From Hyphomicrobiales bacterium (GTDB taxonomy: Bacteria > Pseudomonadota > Alphaproteobacteria > Rhizobiales > Rhizobiaceae), in NCBI GenBank assembly GCA_900466605.1, contig UBMU01000013.1:1-64000 (forward strand): a DNA stretch of 64,000 nt. The letters run 5' to 3'. Shown piece after piece: positions 18,763-28,153 of this stretch. Position 1 is the first letter of the stretch. Every line of letters starts with the position of its first letter. The notes beneath the pieces were generated by a model, which was not told the origin of the DNA, made no database searches, and saw only the letters and a program-made list of their open reading frames with translations. The translations under genes and the position numbers were made by a program.

Positions 18763-18975
18763 TCAGGCACGGCTGCCGGGTTCTGAGTGGTGAAACTGGG
18801 TGGCATGGGTGACAACAAGAGCCGAGGCTCCTTCAGCCTCCGCGCCATGTATCCCCGCGTCAGTATCCTCGAACACCAGGGATGGCGTAGGATCAACGGA
18901 AGGAAGTTCCGCGCCAGCAAGAAACGGATCGGGGTTTGGGCTTTCCTCGCCTTACATCCTCCCCGGCAATCATTG
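18763..18975 (-). pseudogene. HAD-family phosphatase C-terminal remnant
   Basis: On the minus strand DPFLAGAELPSVDPTPSLVF followed by EDTDAGIHGAEAEGA is the characteristic third-motif region of beta-phosphoglucomutase-like HAD phosphatases. The preceding RGKPKP is in another reading frame, so at least one frameshift is present, and the N-terminal half is missing. Confidence 0.5.
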
Positions 18976-19173
18976 CCCGGGGCAGTCTGCCTAAAAGTCG
19001 GCCCAGCCTTCGGAGCTATGCAATTTCGCGCTCTCTCAATAGTCGTTTTCGGTCCTAGATGCACGCCCTGATTGATGTTCAAGTGACATGAATCCTCGAG
19101 ATCAGATATTGGACCGTCATCCATCCTCCGAAGACCATGACCGTGGGAACAACGCTAATTGCGAGATCACATC

Positions 19174-20220
19174 ATGGGAAACATCAGCCGGACCATTTCT
19201 CTTTCGGCCTTTGCTATCGCCGCACTCTCTAGCCCACTCCGTGCCGAAACCGTCATTCTCAACAGCTACGGTGGCCCTTACGAAGCCATCATTCGTAGAG
19301 CCATCATCGAACCATTCGAGGCCCAGACAGGGATAGACGTGGTCTACGATGCTGTCGGCTCCGCATCGCAGGACTATGCGAAGATCAAGGCCACCAACGG
19401 CCGGCCGGGCTTTGACGTGGTCATTATGACTGCCTCCCAGTCACTGCAGGGTTGTCAGGATGGGGTGCTCGTGAAGCTCGATGCAACAAGGATCCCAAAC
19501 CTCGCTCGACTTTCATCAAAGTTGTCGGAAACCGCCGGTCCCTGTGGAGCAGTCCATGAAGTCCAATACATGTCGCTTCTCTATCGCAAGGACAAGATGG
19601 CGGTGCCGCCCGACTCCTGGTCGACACTTGCCTCCTCCGATCTCAAGGGGAGGATCGTCCTTCCGACGTTCCAGAACATCATGGCGCTCTATCTCGTTCA
19701 GATGTTCTCAGTCATGGGCGGCGGAGACCTCGTCGATGATCTCGATCCCGGCTTCAAGGCCATGTCCGAAGTTGCCAAGCAATCGATCGGATTCGAGCAA
19801 AGCTCAGCGATCCTCGAAAGCTACATCAAGGACGGCACGGTCTGGGCGATGCCATTCTGGAACGGTCGCGCGCAATTGCTGATCGATAGCGGCCTGCCCG
19901 TGGATTACGTCAGACCCAAGGAGGGAACCATTCCGCTTGTTGCGACGCTGAACATTCCAAGCGGCGCCGAACACAAAGATGCGGCGACGCGGTTCATCGA
20001 CTTCTTCCTCGAGAAAGCAAGCCAAGAAGCCTGGGTGCGTGAATACAAGGTTGGAAGCGCGCGAATGGATATCGACGTCCCACCCGAGATCAAGGCACGG
20101 CAGATCACCTCTGAGGCTGATCTCAATTCATTGATGCTGCCTGACCTTACTGTCGTGGCCAAACGCCTGCCTAAATGGGCGGAGCAATGGGAACGCGATG
20201 TTGTCGCAAAGGCGAACTGA
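19174..20220 (+). CDS. ABC transporter substrate-binding protein, PotD type
   Basis: 348 residues with a signal peptide (MGNISRTISLSAFAIAALSSPLRA) and a spermidine/putrescine-type periplasmic binding fold (ETVILNSYGGPYEAIIRRA, DVVIMTASQSL, PTFQNIMALYL). It delivers a small cationic or amide solute to the membrane permeases encoded directly downstream. The ATG beginning MGNIS is preferred over an upstream TTG. Ten bases separate it from the first permease gene. The exact substrate cannot be told from sequence. Confidence 0.85.
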   Translation: MGNISRTISLSAFAIAALSSPLRAETVILNSYGGPYEAIIRRAIIEPFEAQTGIDVVYDAVGSASQDYAKIKATNGRPGFDVVIMTASQSLQGCQDGVLVKLDATRIPNLARLSSKLSETAGPCGAVHEVQYMSLLYRKDKMAVPPDSWSTLASSDLKGRIVLPTFQNIMALYLVQMFSVMGGGDLVDDLDPGFKAMSEVAKQSIGFEQSSAILESYIKDGTVWAMPFWNGRAQLLIDSGLPVDYVRPKEGTIPLVATLNIPSGAEHKDAATRFIDFFLEKASQEAWVREYKVGSARMDIDVPPEIKARQITSEADLNSLMLPDLTVVAKRLPKWAEQWERDVVAKAN

Positions 20221-20229
20221 GAGGATCAA

Positions 20230-21129
20230 ATGAGCACAGTGGCATTGGACTTCCCGAGCAGACGCTCTAAGCCTCCGACAGATTGGATCGGACTAATTGG
20301 CTTGTCGCCAGCGACCAGCCTACTTGTCGTCTTCTTCGCCCTTCCAATGGGGATGATGATTGGGATGAGTTTTCATGGCCCGTCGTCAGGCACATTGAGC
20401 CTGGAGAGCTATAGGCGTTTTGCAACCGACGGCCTGTCGTTGTGGGGTTTCTGGCGGACGGCTGTCATGTCGTTTCTCGTTGCGGCTTCGGCAACGTTGT
20501 TCGCCTATCCGGTTGCCTACTATTTGGCACGCTCAACGGGGCGGTGGCGCTCAGTTGTATTTGCTCTTGCACTCGCGCCTGAACTTGCGGGTGTTGTACT
20601 GCGAACGTACGGCTGGCTTATCATCCTGGAAGATAGAGGTTTCATAAACGATGTTCTAATTCACATTGGGATAATTTCGTCACCACTCCCACTATCGAAG
20701 AACCTTTTTGCCGTTGTCGTTGGCCTCACCCATGTCGTGTTGCCGTTCGCAATTCTGTCGTTGACGACAAGCATTCAGGGCATCGATGACAATCTTGAAC
20801 GCGCCGGTCAAATGCTGGGAGCTTCACGGCCGGCAGTTATCTGGTACATCCTGTTCCCGCTTTCGCTTCCGGGGCTCGTAAGCTCCTTCCTCCTCTGTTT
20901 CACGATGGCGGCAAGTGCATATGCGACCCCCGCCTTGCTTGGTGGCGCCGGGTTCAAGGTTCTTGCAACGATGATTTCCGAGCAGGTTCTATTCTACATC
21001 GACTGGTCGTTTGCGGCCGTTATGGCAAATGCACTTCTCATACTGATGCTCGCAATCTCGTATATCGGCGTTTGGTTCGAGACCCGGCAGCGCGAGAAAT
21101 ATCGCGGCATGACGGGAGGCTTCAAGTGA
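20230..21129 (+). CDS. ABC transporter permease (PotB type)
   Basis: 299 residues with about six transmembrane helices and the EAA loop with GASRPAVIWYILFPLSLPGL. First permease of a polyamine/opine-type importer; the stop overlaps the GTG start of the second permease. Confidence 0.88.
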   Translation: MSTVALDFPSRRSKPPTDWIGLIGLSPATSLLVVFFALPMGMMIGMSFHGPSSGTLSLESYRRFATDGLSLWGFWRTAVMSFLVAASATLFAYPVAYYLARSTGRWRSVVFALALAPELAGVVLRTYGWLIILEDRGFINDVLIHIGIISSPLPLSKNLFAVVVGLTHVVLPFAILSLTTSIQGIDDNLERAGQMLGASRPAVIWYILFPLSLPGLVSSFLLCFTMAASAYATPALLGGAGFKVLATMISEQVLFYIDWSFAAVMANALLILMLAISYIGVWFETRQREKYRGMTGGFK

Positions 21130-21929
21130 ACAAACTGATCTCATCTTTGTTTTGGATTTCTTTGATTCTCGTACTCACCTTCATCGCATTGCCGCTTCTT
21201 GTGGTTTGTGCAGCATCGCTCAGTCCGACCGCAGATGTTACATTCCGGCCTTGGGAATGGACTGTCAGGTGGTACGCGGATCTTTTATCCGAGCGATGGC
21301 TTCACCCGTTCTGGCTGAGCGTAAAAATCGCAATAGTAGTGTCGGTCCTGAGTGGCACGATCGGAACGATGGCTGCTTATTTTGTTGTCTTCGAGAAGTT
21401 CAGGGGCAGCGGGGCAGTTATGGCAGCACTCCTTTCACCGCTTTCTGTGCCGCAAATCGTCAAAGGCGTCGCAATCGTTCTCTTCCTGTCGGTCTTGGGG
21501 CTCCAGTCGGTGCTGGGAACGCCCGCACTGATTGCAGCTCACTGCATACTTGCGCTTCCCTTCGTGGTTCGCATGGTTGCAACCTCAATTGCAAACTTCG
21601 ACGGCAATCTGTTTCGAGCGGGTCAAATCCTCGGAGCAAATCGATGGCAACGGGCAAGGTTCATCCTACTACCAGCCATCAGGCCTGGTGTTCTGTCCGG
21701 GATGACGTTCGCGTTTATCATCTCGTTCAACAACATTCCCCTCTCAGTGTTCTTAGTACGGCCAGGAGACACAACGTTGCCGATCACGGTGATCAACTAC
21801 CTCGAGTACAGCCTCGATCCCGTCATGGCCGCTGTCAACGTGGCATCAATGATCTTCATTTTGATCGTGATCCTCAGTTTCGAAAAGCTTGGCGGGTTCT
21901 CCGCCCAATTACATGGTGGTAGCAAATGA
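21126..21929 (+). CDS. ABC transporter permease (PotC type)
   Basis: 267 residues, six predicted helices, EAA loop GANRWQRARFILLPAIRPGV. GTG start overlaps the preceding stop (GTGA); the ATPase gene overlaps its own stop in ATGA fashion. The three transporter genes are therefore translationally linked. Confidence 0.88.
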   Translation: MNKLISSLFWISLILVLTFIALPLLVVCAASLSPTADVTFRPWEWTVRWYADLLSERWLHPFWLSVKIAIVVSVLSGTIGTMAAYFVVFEKFRGSGAVMAALLSPLSVPQIVKGVAIVLFLSVLGLQSVLGTPALIAAHCILALPFVVRMVATSIANFDGNLFRAGQILGANRWQRARFILLPAIRPGVLSGMTFAFIISFNNIPLSVFLVRPGDTTLPITVINYLEYSLDPVMAAVNVASMIFILIVILSFEKLGGFSAQLHGGSK

Positions 21930-23005
21930 GCACACTCGACGTCGAGCTGGTTTCCGTCAGCAAATCCTTCGGTCCAATCTCCGTGGTTACGGACATTGAC
22001 CTCCAAATACCGAAAGGGGAATTCGTCAGCATTCTCGGCCCTTCGGGATGCGGGAAGACGACAACGCTCAATATGATCGCGGGTTTCAATGCACCTTCAC
22101 GGGGCGATATCCGTATTCGCGGACGCAGTCAGGTCGATGTAGCGCCCGAGCGACGAAACATCGGTCTAGTTTTTCAAAACTACGCGCTGTTTCCCCACAT
22201 GACAGTTGCCGAGAATATCGCCTTCGGCCTCAAGATGAAGGGCACCTCAAAAGCCGAGATTGCGTCAATCGTGCAGGCGTCACTTCGTAGCGTACATTTG
22301 GAGGCCCTGGCTGATCGTTACCCCAAAGCGCTTTCGGGCGGGCAGCAGCAGCGTGTTGCGCTCGCTCGCGCTCTGGCGCCTCGGCCCTCGGTCCTGCTGC
22401 TCGACGAGCCCCTGTCAAACCTGGATCTTAAATTGCGTGAAGCGATGCGGGCGGAGCTAAAAGACATACAGCAAGAACTCGGCATGACCTTCATCTACGT
22501 CACACACGACCAGGAGGAAGCGATGACGATGTCCGACCGCATCGTCATCATGTGGAAGGGTTCTGTGGCTCAGCAAGGGGAACCTGGTGAAATCTACAAG
22601 AATCCTCATTCGACCTTTGTCGCCGACTTCATCGGGAAGTCTAACATTCTGAGCCTTTCGACAACGTCGAAAGCGGGCGTGGCTTGGGACGTGAAACTGG
22701 CTGAATGTGATATCACCCTGCGCACAGCAAACGGCTCCGAGGATGCCCGGTATTGCGTCATTCGACCAGAAGAAATTGTCCTGCTTTCCGACAAAAGTTC
22801 GCATCACGAGGACATGAATGTTCTGTCCGGCACCATGAAACGAACCATCAATCTCGGCGCCTCAGTGGAGGTCCACGCGCAGCTTGCACCTGAAATTGAA
22901 GTCATGGTCGTGGTTCCGTCCGCACAGTACAACGCGCTACCGTGTCTTGGACAACAGATCAGGTTGGGAATTCCCTACCACGCGCCGAGACTCCTGGTCG
23001 AATGA
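21926..23005 (+). CDS. ABC transporter ATP-binding protein (PotA type)
   Basis: 359 residues. Walker A GPSGCGKTT, Q-loop LVFQNYALFPHM, signature LSGGQQQR, Walker B LLLDEPLSNLD and the H-loop (VTHDQEEAM), followed by a C-terminal TOBE domain. It energises the two upstream permeases. Start overlaps the permease stop. Confidence 0.93.
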   Translation: MSTLDVELVSVSKSFGPISVVTDIDLQIPKGEFVSILGPSGCGKTTTLNMIAGFNAPSRGDIRIRGRSQVDVAPERRNIGLVFQNYALFPHMTVAENIAFGLKMKGTSKAEIASIVQASLRSVHLEALADRYPKALSGGQQQRVALARALAPRPSVLLLDEPLSNLDLKLREAMRAELKDIQQELGMTFIYVTHDQEEAMTMSDRIVIMWKGSVAQQGEPGEIYKNPHSTFVADFIGKSNILSLSTTSKAGVAWDVKLAECDITLRTANGSEDARYCVIRPEEIVLLSDKSSHHEDMNVLSGTMKRTINLGASVEVHAQLAPEIEVMVVVPSAQYNALPCLGQQIRLGIPYHAPRLLVE

Positions 23006-23119
23006 TCGCGAAGCGATATGGCGGCCTTATCAATGGCGTGGGTTCCATATTGGAGAACTTCCAAGCGTGTGTCCTACGCTCGAACCGACCTCATTTTAGG
23101 GGTCGTATAGGAGAAAAAA

Positions 23120-23986
23120 ATGTTTGCCAAAGAAAGACTTAAGGCCACTCAACATGACAGCAACGTATGCGCCGATGTCGCCGGTTTCGATTTCGACCGA
23201 TATGATGGCCGTGATATCGAGGAGCTTCGCAAATACTGGCTGCAGTATGGTGTAATACGCTTCAAGCAGACGCGGATCACCGATGAGCAGCAAGTGCAAT
23301 TCTCCCGACATTTCGGAGAGTTCGTTATCCACCCTAAACAGCTACAGGAAGGAGGACACCCGACCCATCCTGAAATCCTTGTCATCAGCAATGCTATGAA
23401 AGATGGCAAGCCCAGCGGTGCAATGGGAAACAGTGAAGCGACCTGGCACACGGACACCTGGTTTTACGAAAAGCCACCGGCCGGTGCCATCCTGCGAGCC
23501 ATCCAAATTCCTCCCTCCGGCGGGGACACATATTTCCTTTCAACCTACATCGCCTATGAAACCCTTCCCGCTGCGTTGAAGACAGCAATCAATGGGCGGC
23601 AGATTTTCTTCCAGAACGTTTATGACAAGACTGGCAAGCTGCGACTGGGCAAGTCGGCGCCAAAGAGCCAGGATTTCCGAGAATGGAGCGGCATCGTGCA
23701 TCCACTTGTGCGCACGCATGGAGAAACCGGAAGGAACGCTCTCTACCTCGGCGGAACGCTCGAGGGCGCGTGGATTGTGGGAATGACCCGAGATGAAAGC
23801 GACGCACTTCTGGCAGAACTTTGGGATCACACAACCGGTACAAAGCATGTCTTTGTCCAGCAATGGGATGAGGGAGACATCATGATGTGGGACAACCGGT
23901 GCACAATGCATCGTCGCGACTCTTTTGATCCCGCCTTTGTGCGGATCATGCATCGCACCACGACGTCGGGCGAGCGCCCGATCTAA
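23120..23986 (+). CDS. TauD/TfdA-family Fe(II)/2-oxoglutarate dioxygenase
   Basis: 288 residues with the iron-binding facial triad: HxD in TWHTDTWFYEKPP and the distal His in WDNRCTMHRRD, and an Arg shortly after (VRIMHRTT) for 2-oxoglutarate. Such enzymes hydroxylate small acids or amines (taurine, 2,4-D, carnitine-like compounds). GGAG precedes the ATG. In the operon it is placed to attack the compound imported by the upstream transporter; the substrate is not known. Confidence 0.85.
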   Translation: MFAKERLKATQHDSNVCADVAGFDFDRYDGRDIEELRKYWLQYGVIRFKQTRITDEQQVQFSRHFGEFVIHPKQLQEGGHPTHPEILVISNAMKDGKPSGAMGNSEATWHTDTWFYEKPPAGAILRAIQIPPSGGDTYFLSTYIAYETLPAALKTAINGRQIFFQNVYDKTGKLRLGKSAPKSQDFREWSGIVHPLVRTHGETGRNALYLGGTLEGAWIVGMTRDESDALLAELWDHTTGTKHVFVQQWDEGDIMMWDNRCTMHRRDSFDPAFVRIMHRTTTSGERPI

Positions 23987-24014
23987 ACCCTTTTTGCCGG
24001 AAAGTGAGCTATCT

Positions 24015-24668
24015 GTGACAACGTCCTATCAAGTGATGGATCGCCATCCACCCCTAAATCCGGATCTGGTCGAGCTGCTGTCATCGGTAGAAACGGCTAC
24101 AATAGGCCACATCGAGCACCTCGGATTCGTCGGAAAACAGGTCCTTCCGTTGTTTCCGGCCCATGTGGCGGGAGTTGCCGTGACCGTCGCGGCACCAGGC
24201 CGCGACGGTATCATCATCTACAGGGCCATCGATCAGCTTTTGCCAGGTGATGTTCTCATCATCTCTCGCATCGACGGCGACGACATTGCTTGTGTTGGCG
24301 GTGGAGTGGCAACCGCTGCCAAAGCAAAGGGAGCCGCCGGCATAGTCATCGACGGCCCCTGCACCGATATCGAGGAGATCATTGATATCGGCCTGCCTGT
24401 TTGGTGCCGCGGCGTGTCGGCCAAAACTACAAATCGCCGGTTCAAAATTGGTGGCTCGTTGAATGTTCCGATCGCTTGCGGGGGGACTGCGGTCTTGCCG
24501 GGGTACGCCGTCCTCGCGGACGGTTCGGGTGTCTTCGTCGCCGACGTTGATCGGATGCGACGTCTTGCCGATGCAGCCTGCCAACGCCAGGCCCAGTCGG
24601 TTGCAGTCCGAGCCCACCTCACTGCAGGAAAATCCATTTTTGAGTTCACTCTGGAGCCCACACTGTGA
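24015..24668 (+). CDS. RraA-like protein (HMG/CHA aldolase family)
   Basis: 217 residues of the RraA/MenG fold. The segments IGHIEHLGF, LPGDVLIISRIDG, AKAKGAAGIVIDGPCTDIEE and DGSGVFVADV match the family, including the GxxxxDG(x)D/R region that binds metal in 4-hydroxy-4-methyl-2-oxoglutarate aldolases. In the canonical proteins that core reads GVVxDGxxRD; here it is VIDGPCTD, without the Arg, so aldolase activity is doubtful. GTG start assumed; an in-frame ATG lies 21 bases later. The stop overlaps the next gene. Confidence 0.75.
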   Translation: MTTSYQVMDRHPPLNPDLVELLSSVETATIGHIEHLGFVGKQVLPLFPAHVAGVAVTVAAPGRDGIIIYRAIDQLLPGDVLIISRIDGDDIACVGGGVATAAKAKGAAGIVIDGPCTDIEEIIDIGLPVWCRGVSAKTTNRRFKIGGSLNVPIACGGTAVLPGYAVLADGSGVFVADVDRMRRLADAACQRQAQSVAVRAHLTAGKSIFEFTLEPTL

Positions 24669-25519
24669 AGATCGCATTGGTTCAAATGAATTCCCAACCA
24701 GACCGGAGGCAAAACCTTGCGCAAGCTGAGCGGCTAATGAGCGAGGCAATCCTCGGCGCCCCCGATTTGATTGTGCTGCCGGAGCACTTCGACTGGATGG
24801 GTGGAAGCGTGGACGACAAACGGCGGGCCGCAGATTTCGTTCCTGGCGGTGACGCCTACTCCGTGGTCCAGCGGTTCGCGAGGGACCATGGAGTCTGGGT
24901 CCATGCAGGCAGCTTGATGGAACGCCGTCCCGAGGACGATACCGTGCACAACACGACTGTCATTTTCAATTCACGTGGGGACAACGTCGGCATCTATCGA
25001 AAGATCCATCTATTCGACATAACGACGCCCAACGGCGCAACCTATGCCGAATCTGCAGTTGTGACACCCGGCGACGATCTGCTGATCTACGAGATGAAGG
25101 GCTACAGGATTGCCTGCGCAATCTGTTATGATCTTCGTTTCTCGCGCCTGTTCGATCGGTTATCGAATGAGAATGCGGACATATTTATTCTTCCGGCGGC
25201 CTTTACCCGTCAAACTGGTCGCGCGCACTGGGAAATCCTGTGCAGGGCGCGAGCAATAGAGTATCAGGCTTACTTCGTCGCATGTGGGCAGTGCGGGACC
25301 TACCCGGCTCCAGGTGGGCCACGTCGCGAAACGTTTGGTCGATCTCTTGTCTGCGATCCCTGGGGATCTGTCATTGCTAGAGCCGGGCAATACCCGACCG
25401 TTCTTCATGCCGAAATCGACCCTCATCGTCTCACCGAGGTACGCCGCCTCATTCCGATGTCGCGGCATCGCGTGCCGCTCGAGGGAAAACTCCTTCGCGT
25501 GAAAACAGAACAGCTCTGA
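24665..25519 (+). CDS. carbon-nitrogen hydrolase (nitrilase superfamily)
   Basis: 284 residues with the Glu-Lys-Cys triad: Glu in VLPEHFDW, Lys in YRKIHLFDI, Cys in ACAICYDLRF. The sequence is closest to the Nit1/Nit2 omega-amidase branch, which hydrolyses amides of dicarboxylates or deaminated glutathione. Start overlaps the RraA-like gene by four bases. In this operon it could release ammonia from an amide intermediate; that is inference. Confidence 0.85.
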   Translation: MKIALVQMNSQPDRRQNLAQAERLMSEAILGAPDLIVLPEHFDWMGGSVDDKRRAADFVPGGDAYSVVQRFARDHGVWVHAGSLMERRPEDDTVHNTTVIFNSRGDNVGIYRKIHLFDITTPNGATYAESAVVTPGDDLLIYEMKGYRIACAICYDLRFSRLFDRLSNENADIFILPAAFTRQTGRAHWEILCRARAIEYQAYFVACGQCGTYPAPGGPRRETFGRSLVCDPWGSVIARAGQYPTVLHAEIDPHRLTEVRRLIPMSRHRVPLEGKLLRVKTEQL

Positions 25520-25625
25520 TCCACTCTGTCTGCCATTTCTTTATCAACATTTCATCAAAGCTTCGCCCCGCTTTTTTCTCCCTCCCGCTAGGGTCTGGCC
25601 GCTTAGCCAGGAGGAGGAAGAGCAA

Positions 25626-26707
25626 ATGTTGGATGACAGCAATCGATCCGTAGGTGACGTGAAATTTCTTGATTGTGAGGAGATTAGTGCTGCTGGCGCT
25701 GACCTCACGACTCAGGAACTTCTTGAGGCTACCGACGCAGCTTGGAGGGACATCCGGAGTGGAATTGCCTTCGGTGGCAAATCAGTGCTTTCTCTACCGG
25801 AGGAGAACTTTTGGCAGGTCGAAAGCATTGCACCTTTCAGATCCCAGTTCAAAAACGAGCGCCTTGGGTGGAAATTATCATGTCTTTACAGTGTTAATGA
25901 CCGCTTCGGTGGTGTGAAAATAATTGGCGCCAACGCTTTCAATCGCAACCTAGGGCTTCCACGATCAACCTCCACGATTCTCCTGCTGGAGAAACGGACG
26001 CTCCGCCTCTTGACGGTCCTCGAAGGAACCAGCCTTTCTGCTCGCCGCACTGGGTCCTATGCGACCACGGTCTTCGACATGTTCTCAGCGGCGAGCGACA
26101 GGCAATCTGTCTTTCTCTTTGGAACCGGTCCAATCAGCCGCAGCGTGATTGAGTGTCTCGATTACCGCTTGAGGGACAGGATCGACGAGATTGTCGTGCG
26201 CGGACGTTCCCAAGAGGGGATGGATGCCTTTCTTTCCGAAGTCAGGGATCGAACGACAATTCCGATTAATCCAGCAAGCGACAGCTCAAGACTGCGCTCA
26301 TGTCGGTTCGTGATCACGGCAACAAATTCAAGGAGCCCACTTTTTGAAGACGGTGACCTTCATCCGAATGCCATCACACTGCACCTCGGGGGAGATGAGG
26401 CACCAGAGCAATATCTGCAGCGCGTATTGAGAACAGGCCTTGTCGTATGTGATGACACCAAGACGGTTTCCCGTCGGAATTCTCAAAGTGTTGCACTCCA
26501 CTTTTCACGGAACGGGCTTTCTCTCGAGCAACTCGGTCCGCTGATCGGCGTAAGGAGCTTTCTCAGTCAGAAAGTTTTGATGTCGGATCAAATTGCCCGG
26601 TCTGTGTCACCTGTGTCGGCCTTCCCATGCTCGATCTATATGTGGCGCAGGCGAGCTATGCGAAATACCTCGCCAACACCCAGAGCATCACTGCTGCACC
26701 ACTTTGA
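25626..26707 (+). pseudogene. ornithine cyclodeaminase-like protein, frame break near 3' end
   Basis: The first ~320 codons give an ornithine cyclodeaminase/mu-crystallin family protein (SbnB-like): WKLSCLYSVNDRFGGVKIIG, STILLLEKRTLRLLTVLEGT, the NAD-binding segment VFLFGTGPISRS and VITATNSRSPLF. The expected family C-terminus (CVGLPMLDLYVAQASYAKYL) is present in the -1 frame and ends at a TGA at 26705-26707. In the annotated frame translation instead runs on into the next gene, giving an apparent 819-residue fusion. The switch point lies between about 26590 and 26625. This is a one-base deletion, a sequencing error, or programmed frameshifting. A strong AGGAGG precedes the ATG. Family members catalyse NAD-dependent deamination or imine reduction. 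Confidence 0.75.
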
Positions 26708-26729
26708 TCCGAGGGAGGCGCGGAAAATC

Positions 26730-28085
26730 ATGTATTTATCTGAAGCACTCGCAGAACACGTTTGCGCTATCGCCGCACGCCCACCTCTCCCGGAGACGCG
26801 GGACATTGCGGTTCGGTGCATCCTTGATCTCCTTGGGTCTGCCATCTCGGGATTATCAACAAACAGCGCCATTGCGGCCCGTCAGTCTACCGTCACTCTG
26901 TTTGGTGCAGGTGAGGCACCTATCTGGTTTGCGGAGGGAGGATCCACAATCCTGGGTGCCGTTATGTGCAATTCCACGGCTGCCACAGCACTTGATGTCG
27001 ATGACGGTCACCGAGCAGCACGCGGGCATCCCGGAGCATCCGTCGTGACGACGGCCCTCACGGTTGGCGCAGCCTATGGCGCAAATGGCACCGATATCCT
27101 GGCCGCGATTGTGGCTGGCTATGAAATAGGAGTTAGAGCAGCAGCTTCGCAAAATCCTGAAGGCATCCCCACGCGCCAATCGGGCCGTTGGGCGGCATTC
27201 GCGTCGGCAGCGACCGCTGCCGTTCTCTTCAGAAGCCCGCCCCCGGTAATAGCCCAAGCGCTATGTATTGCCGGCGTCCTTGCTCCGAACCAACAGGCTA
27301 ACGGGAGCTCGGGCTATTCCACGTTGACCGGCAACGATGTCAAGGAAGGAATTCCATGGAGCAGTGTGACGGGGCTGATGGCTCTTGAACTTGCGCGCTC
27401 CGGATACACAGGACCGAAAGACTTCTTTGATCACTCCGATTTTTATGATCCGGGACGGTTACTTTCCGACCTCGGACGGCGATGGGAAATTCTTGGCACC
27501 TACTTCAAGCCCTACGCGTGCTGCCGCTATATACACCCCGCACTCGACCGACTATTCGAACTCACCGACCGCCATGGTTTGGTTGCAGAGACCATAGTGT
27601 CGATCGAGGTTCAGACATTTGGCTGGGCGCTCAAACTCGCAAATCAGACCACGCCTGCGAATCTCGTTGATGTCCAATACAGTATCCCATATTGCCTTGC
27701 CATTGCGCTCATCGATGGCGCCGACGCGCTTTTGCCGGTCACGGAGACGTGCCTTGTCCGTCCTGATCTGACTGCTGTCGCAAACAAGGTTCAGCTCTCT
27801 CTGCATCTGGACAGCGATCGCCTGTTCCCGACCGAGACGCTTTCGCGCGTTATCGTTCAAACCACGAACGGCAGGTTCGTGTCCGATTTGGGCGGTCCTC
27901 TTGGAGATCCACGATCACCGCTACTATGGCATGGAATCGAGGAGAAATTCCGTCGCCTCACCGCCCCTGATCTGACACCGAGAGCACAACAGGGTATTGT
28001 TGATGCCGTCCTTGCACTGGCAGATGGCGACGCAAATTCGCTGTTCACGGAGCTTCGTCGAGGATCAGCTCAGTCCGGCGAATAG
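26730..28085 (+). CDS. MmgE/PrpD family protein
   Basis: 451 residues when started at the ATG beginning MYLSEALAEH, which has AGGGAGG 11 bases upstream. Family features: the N-terminal helical domain (RDIAVRCILDLLGSAISG), NSTAATALDVDDGHRAARGHPGASV, GYEIGVRA, and FKPYACCRYIHPALD. PrpD/MmgE proteins are 2-methylcitrate dehydratase-like; members such as cis-aconitate decarboxylase show wider chemistry. Its frame is continuous with the preceding cyclodeaminase-like gene only because of the frame break there; I judge it an independent gene. Last gene of the catabolic operon, ending just before an inverted repeat that bounds a mobile element. Confidence 0.82.
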   Translation: MYLSEALAEHVCAIAARPPLPETRDIAVRCILDLLGSAISGLSTNSAIAARQSTVTLFGAGEAPIWFAEGGSTILGAVMCNSTAATALDVDDGHRAARGHPGASVVTTALTVGAAYGANGTDILAAIVAGYEIGVRAAASQNPEGIPTRQSGRWAAFASAATAAVLFRSPPPVIAQALCIAGVLAPNQQANGSSGYSTLTGNDVKEGIPWSSVTGLMALELARSGYTGPKDFFDHSDFYDPGRLLSDLGRRWEILGTYFKPYACCRYIHPALDRLFELTDRHGLVAETIVSIEVQTFGWALKLANQTTPANLVDVQYSIPYCLAIALIDGADALLPVTETCLVRPDLTAVANKVQLSLHLDSDRLFPTETLSRVIVQTTNGRFVSDLGGPLGDPRSPLLWHGIEEKFRRLTAPDLTPRAQQGIVDAVLALADGDANSLFTELRRGSAQSGE

Positions 28086-28115
28086 TCGGGAGTATGCGCA
28101 CCTCCGCATAGTCAT

Positions 28116-28153
28116 GAATATGAGCCGTGGTGACTTATGGTCACCTCACGCTC
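28116..28153 (+). repeat. left 38-bp inverted repeat of ars/RIT element
   Basis: Matches the reverse complement of 33015-33052 at 34 of 38 positions. It contains its own short palindrome GGTGACTTATGGTCACC (six-base arms, five-base centre). Terminal repeats with internal palindromes are typical of RIT elements. Confidence 0.8.

Noticed and set aside
25626..28085. A single 819-residue bifunctional cyclodeaminase-PrpD enzyme
   Set aside because: The cyclodeaminase C-terminus is readable in another frame with its own stop, and PrpD has its own ribosome binding site and ATG; a frame break explains the fusion better.
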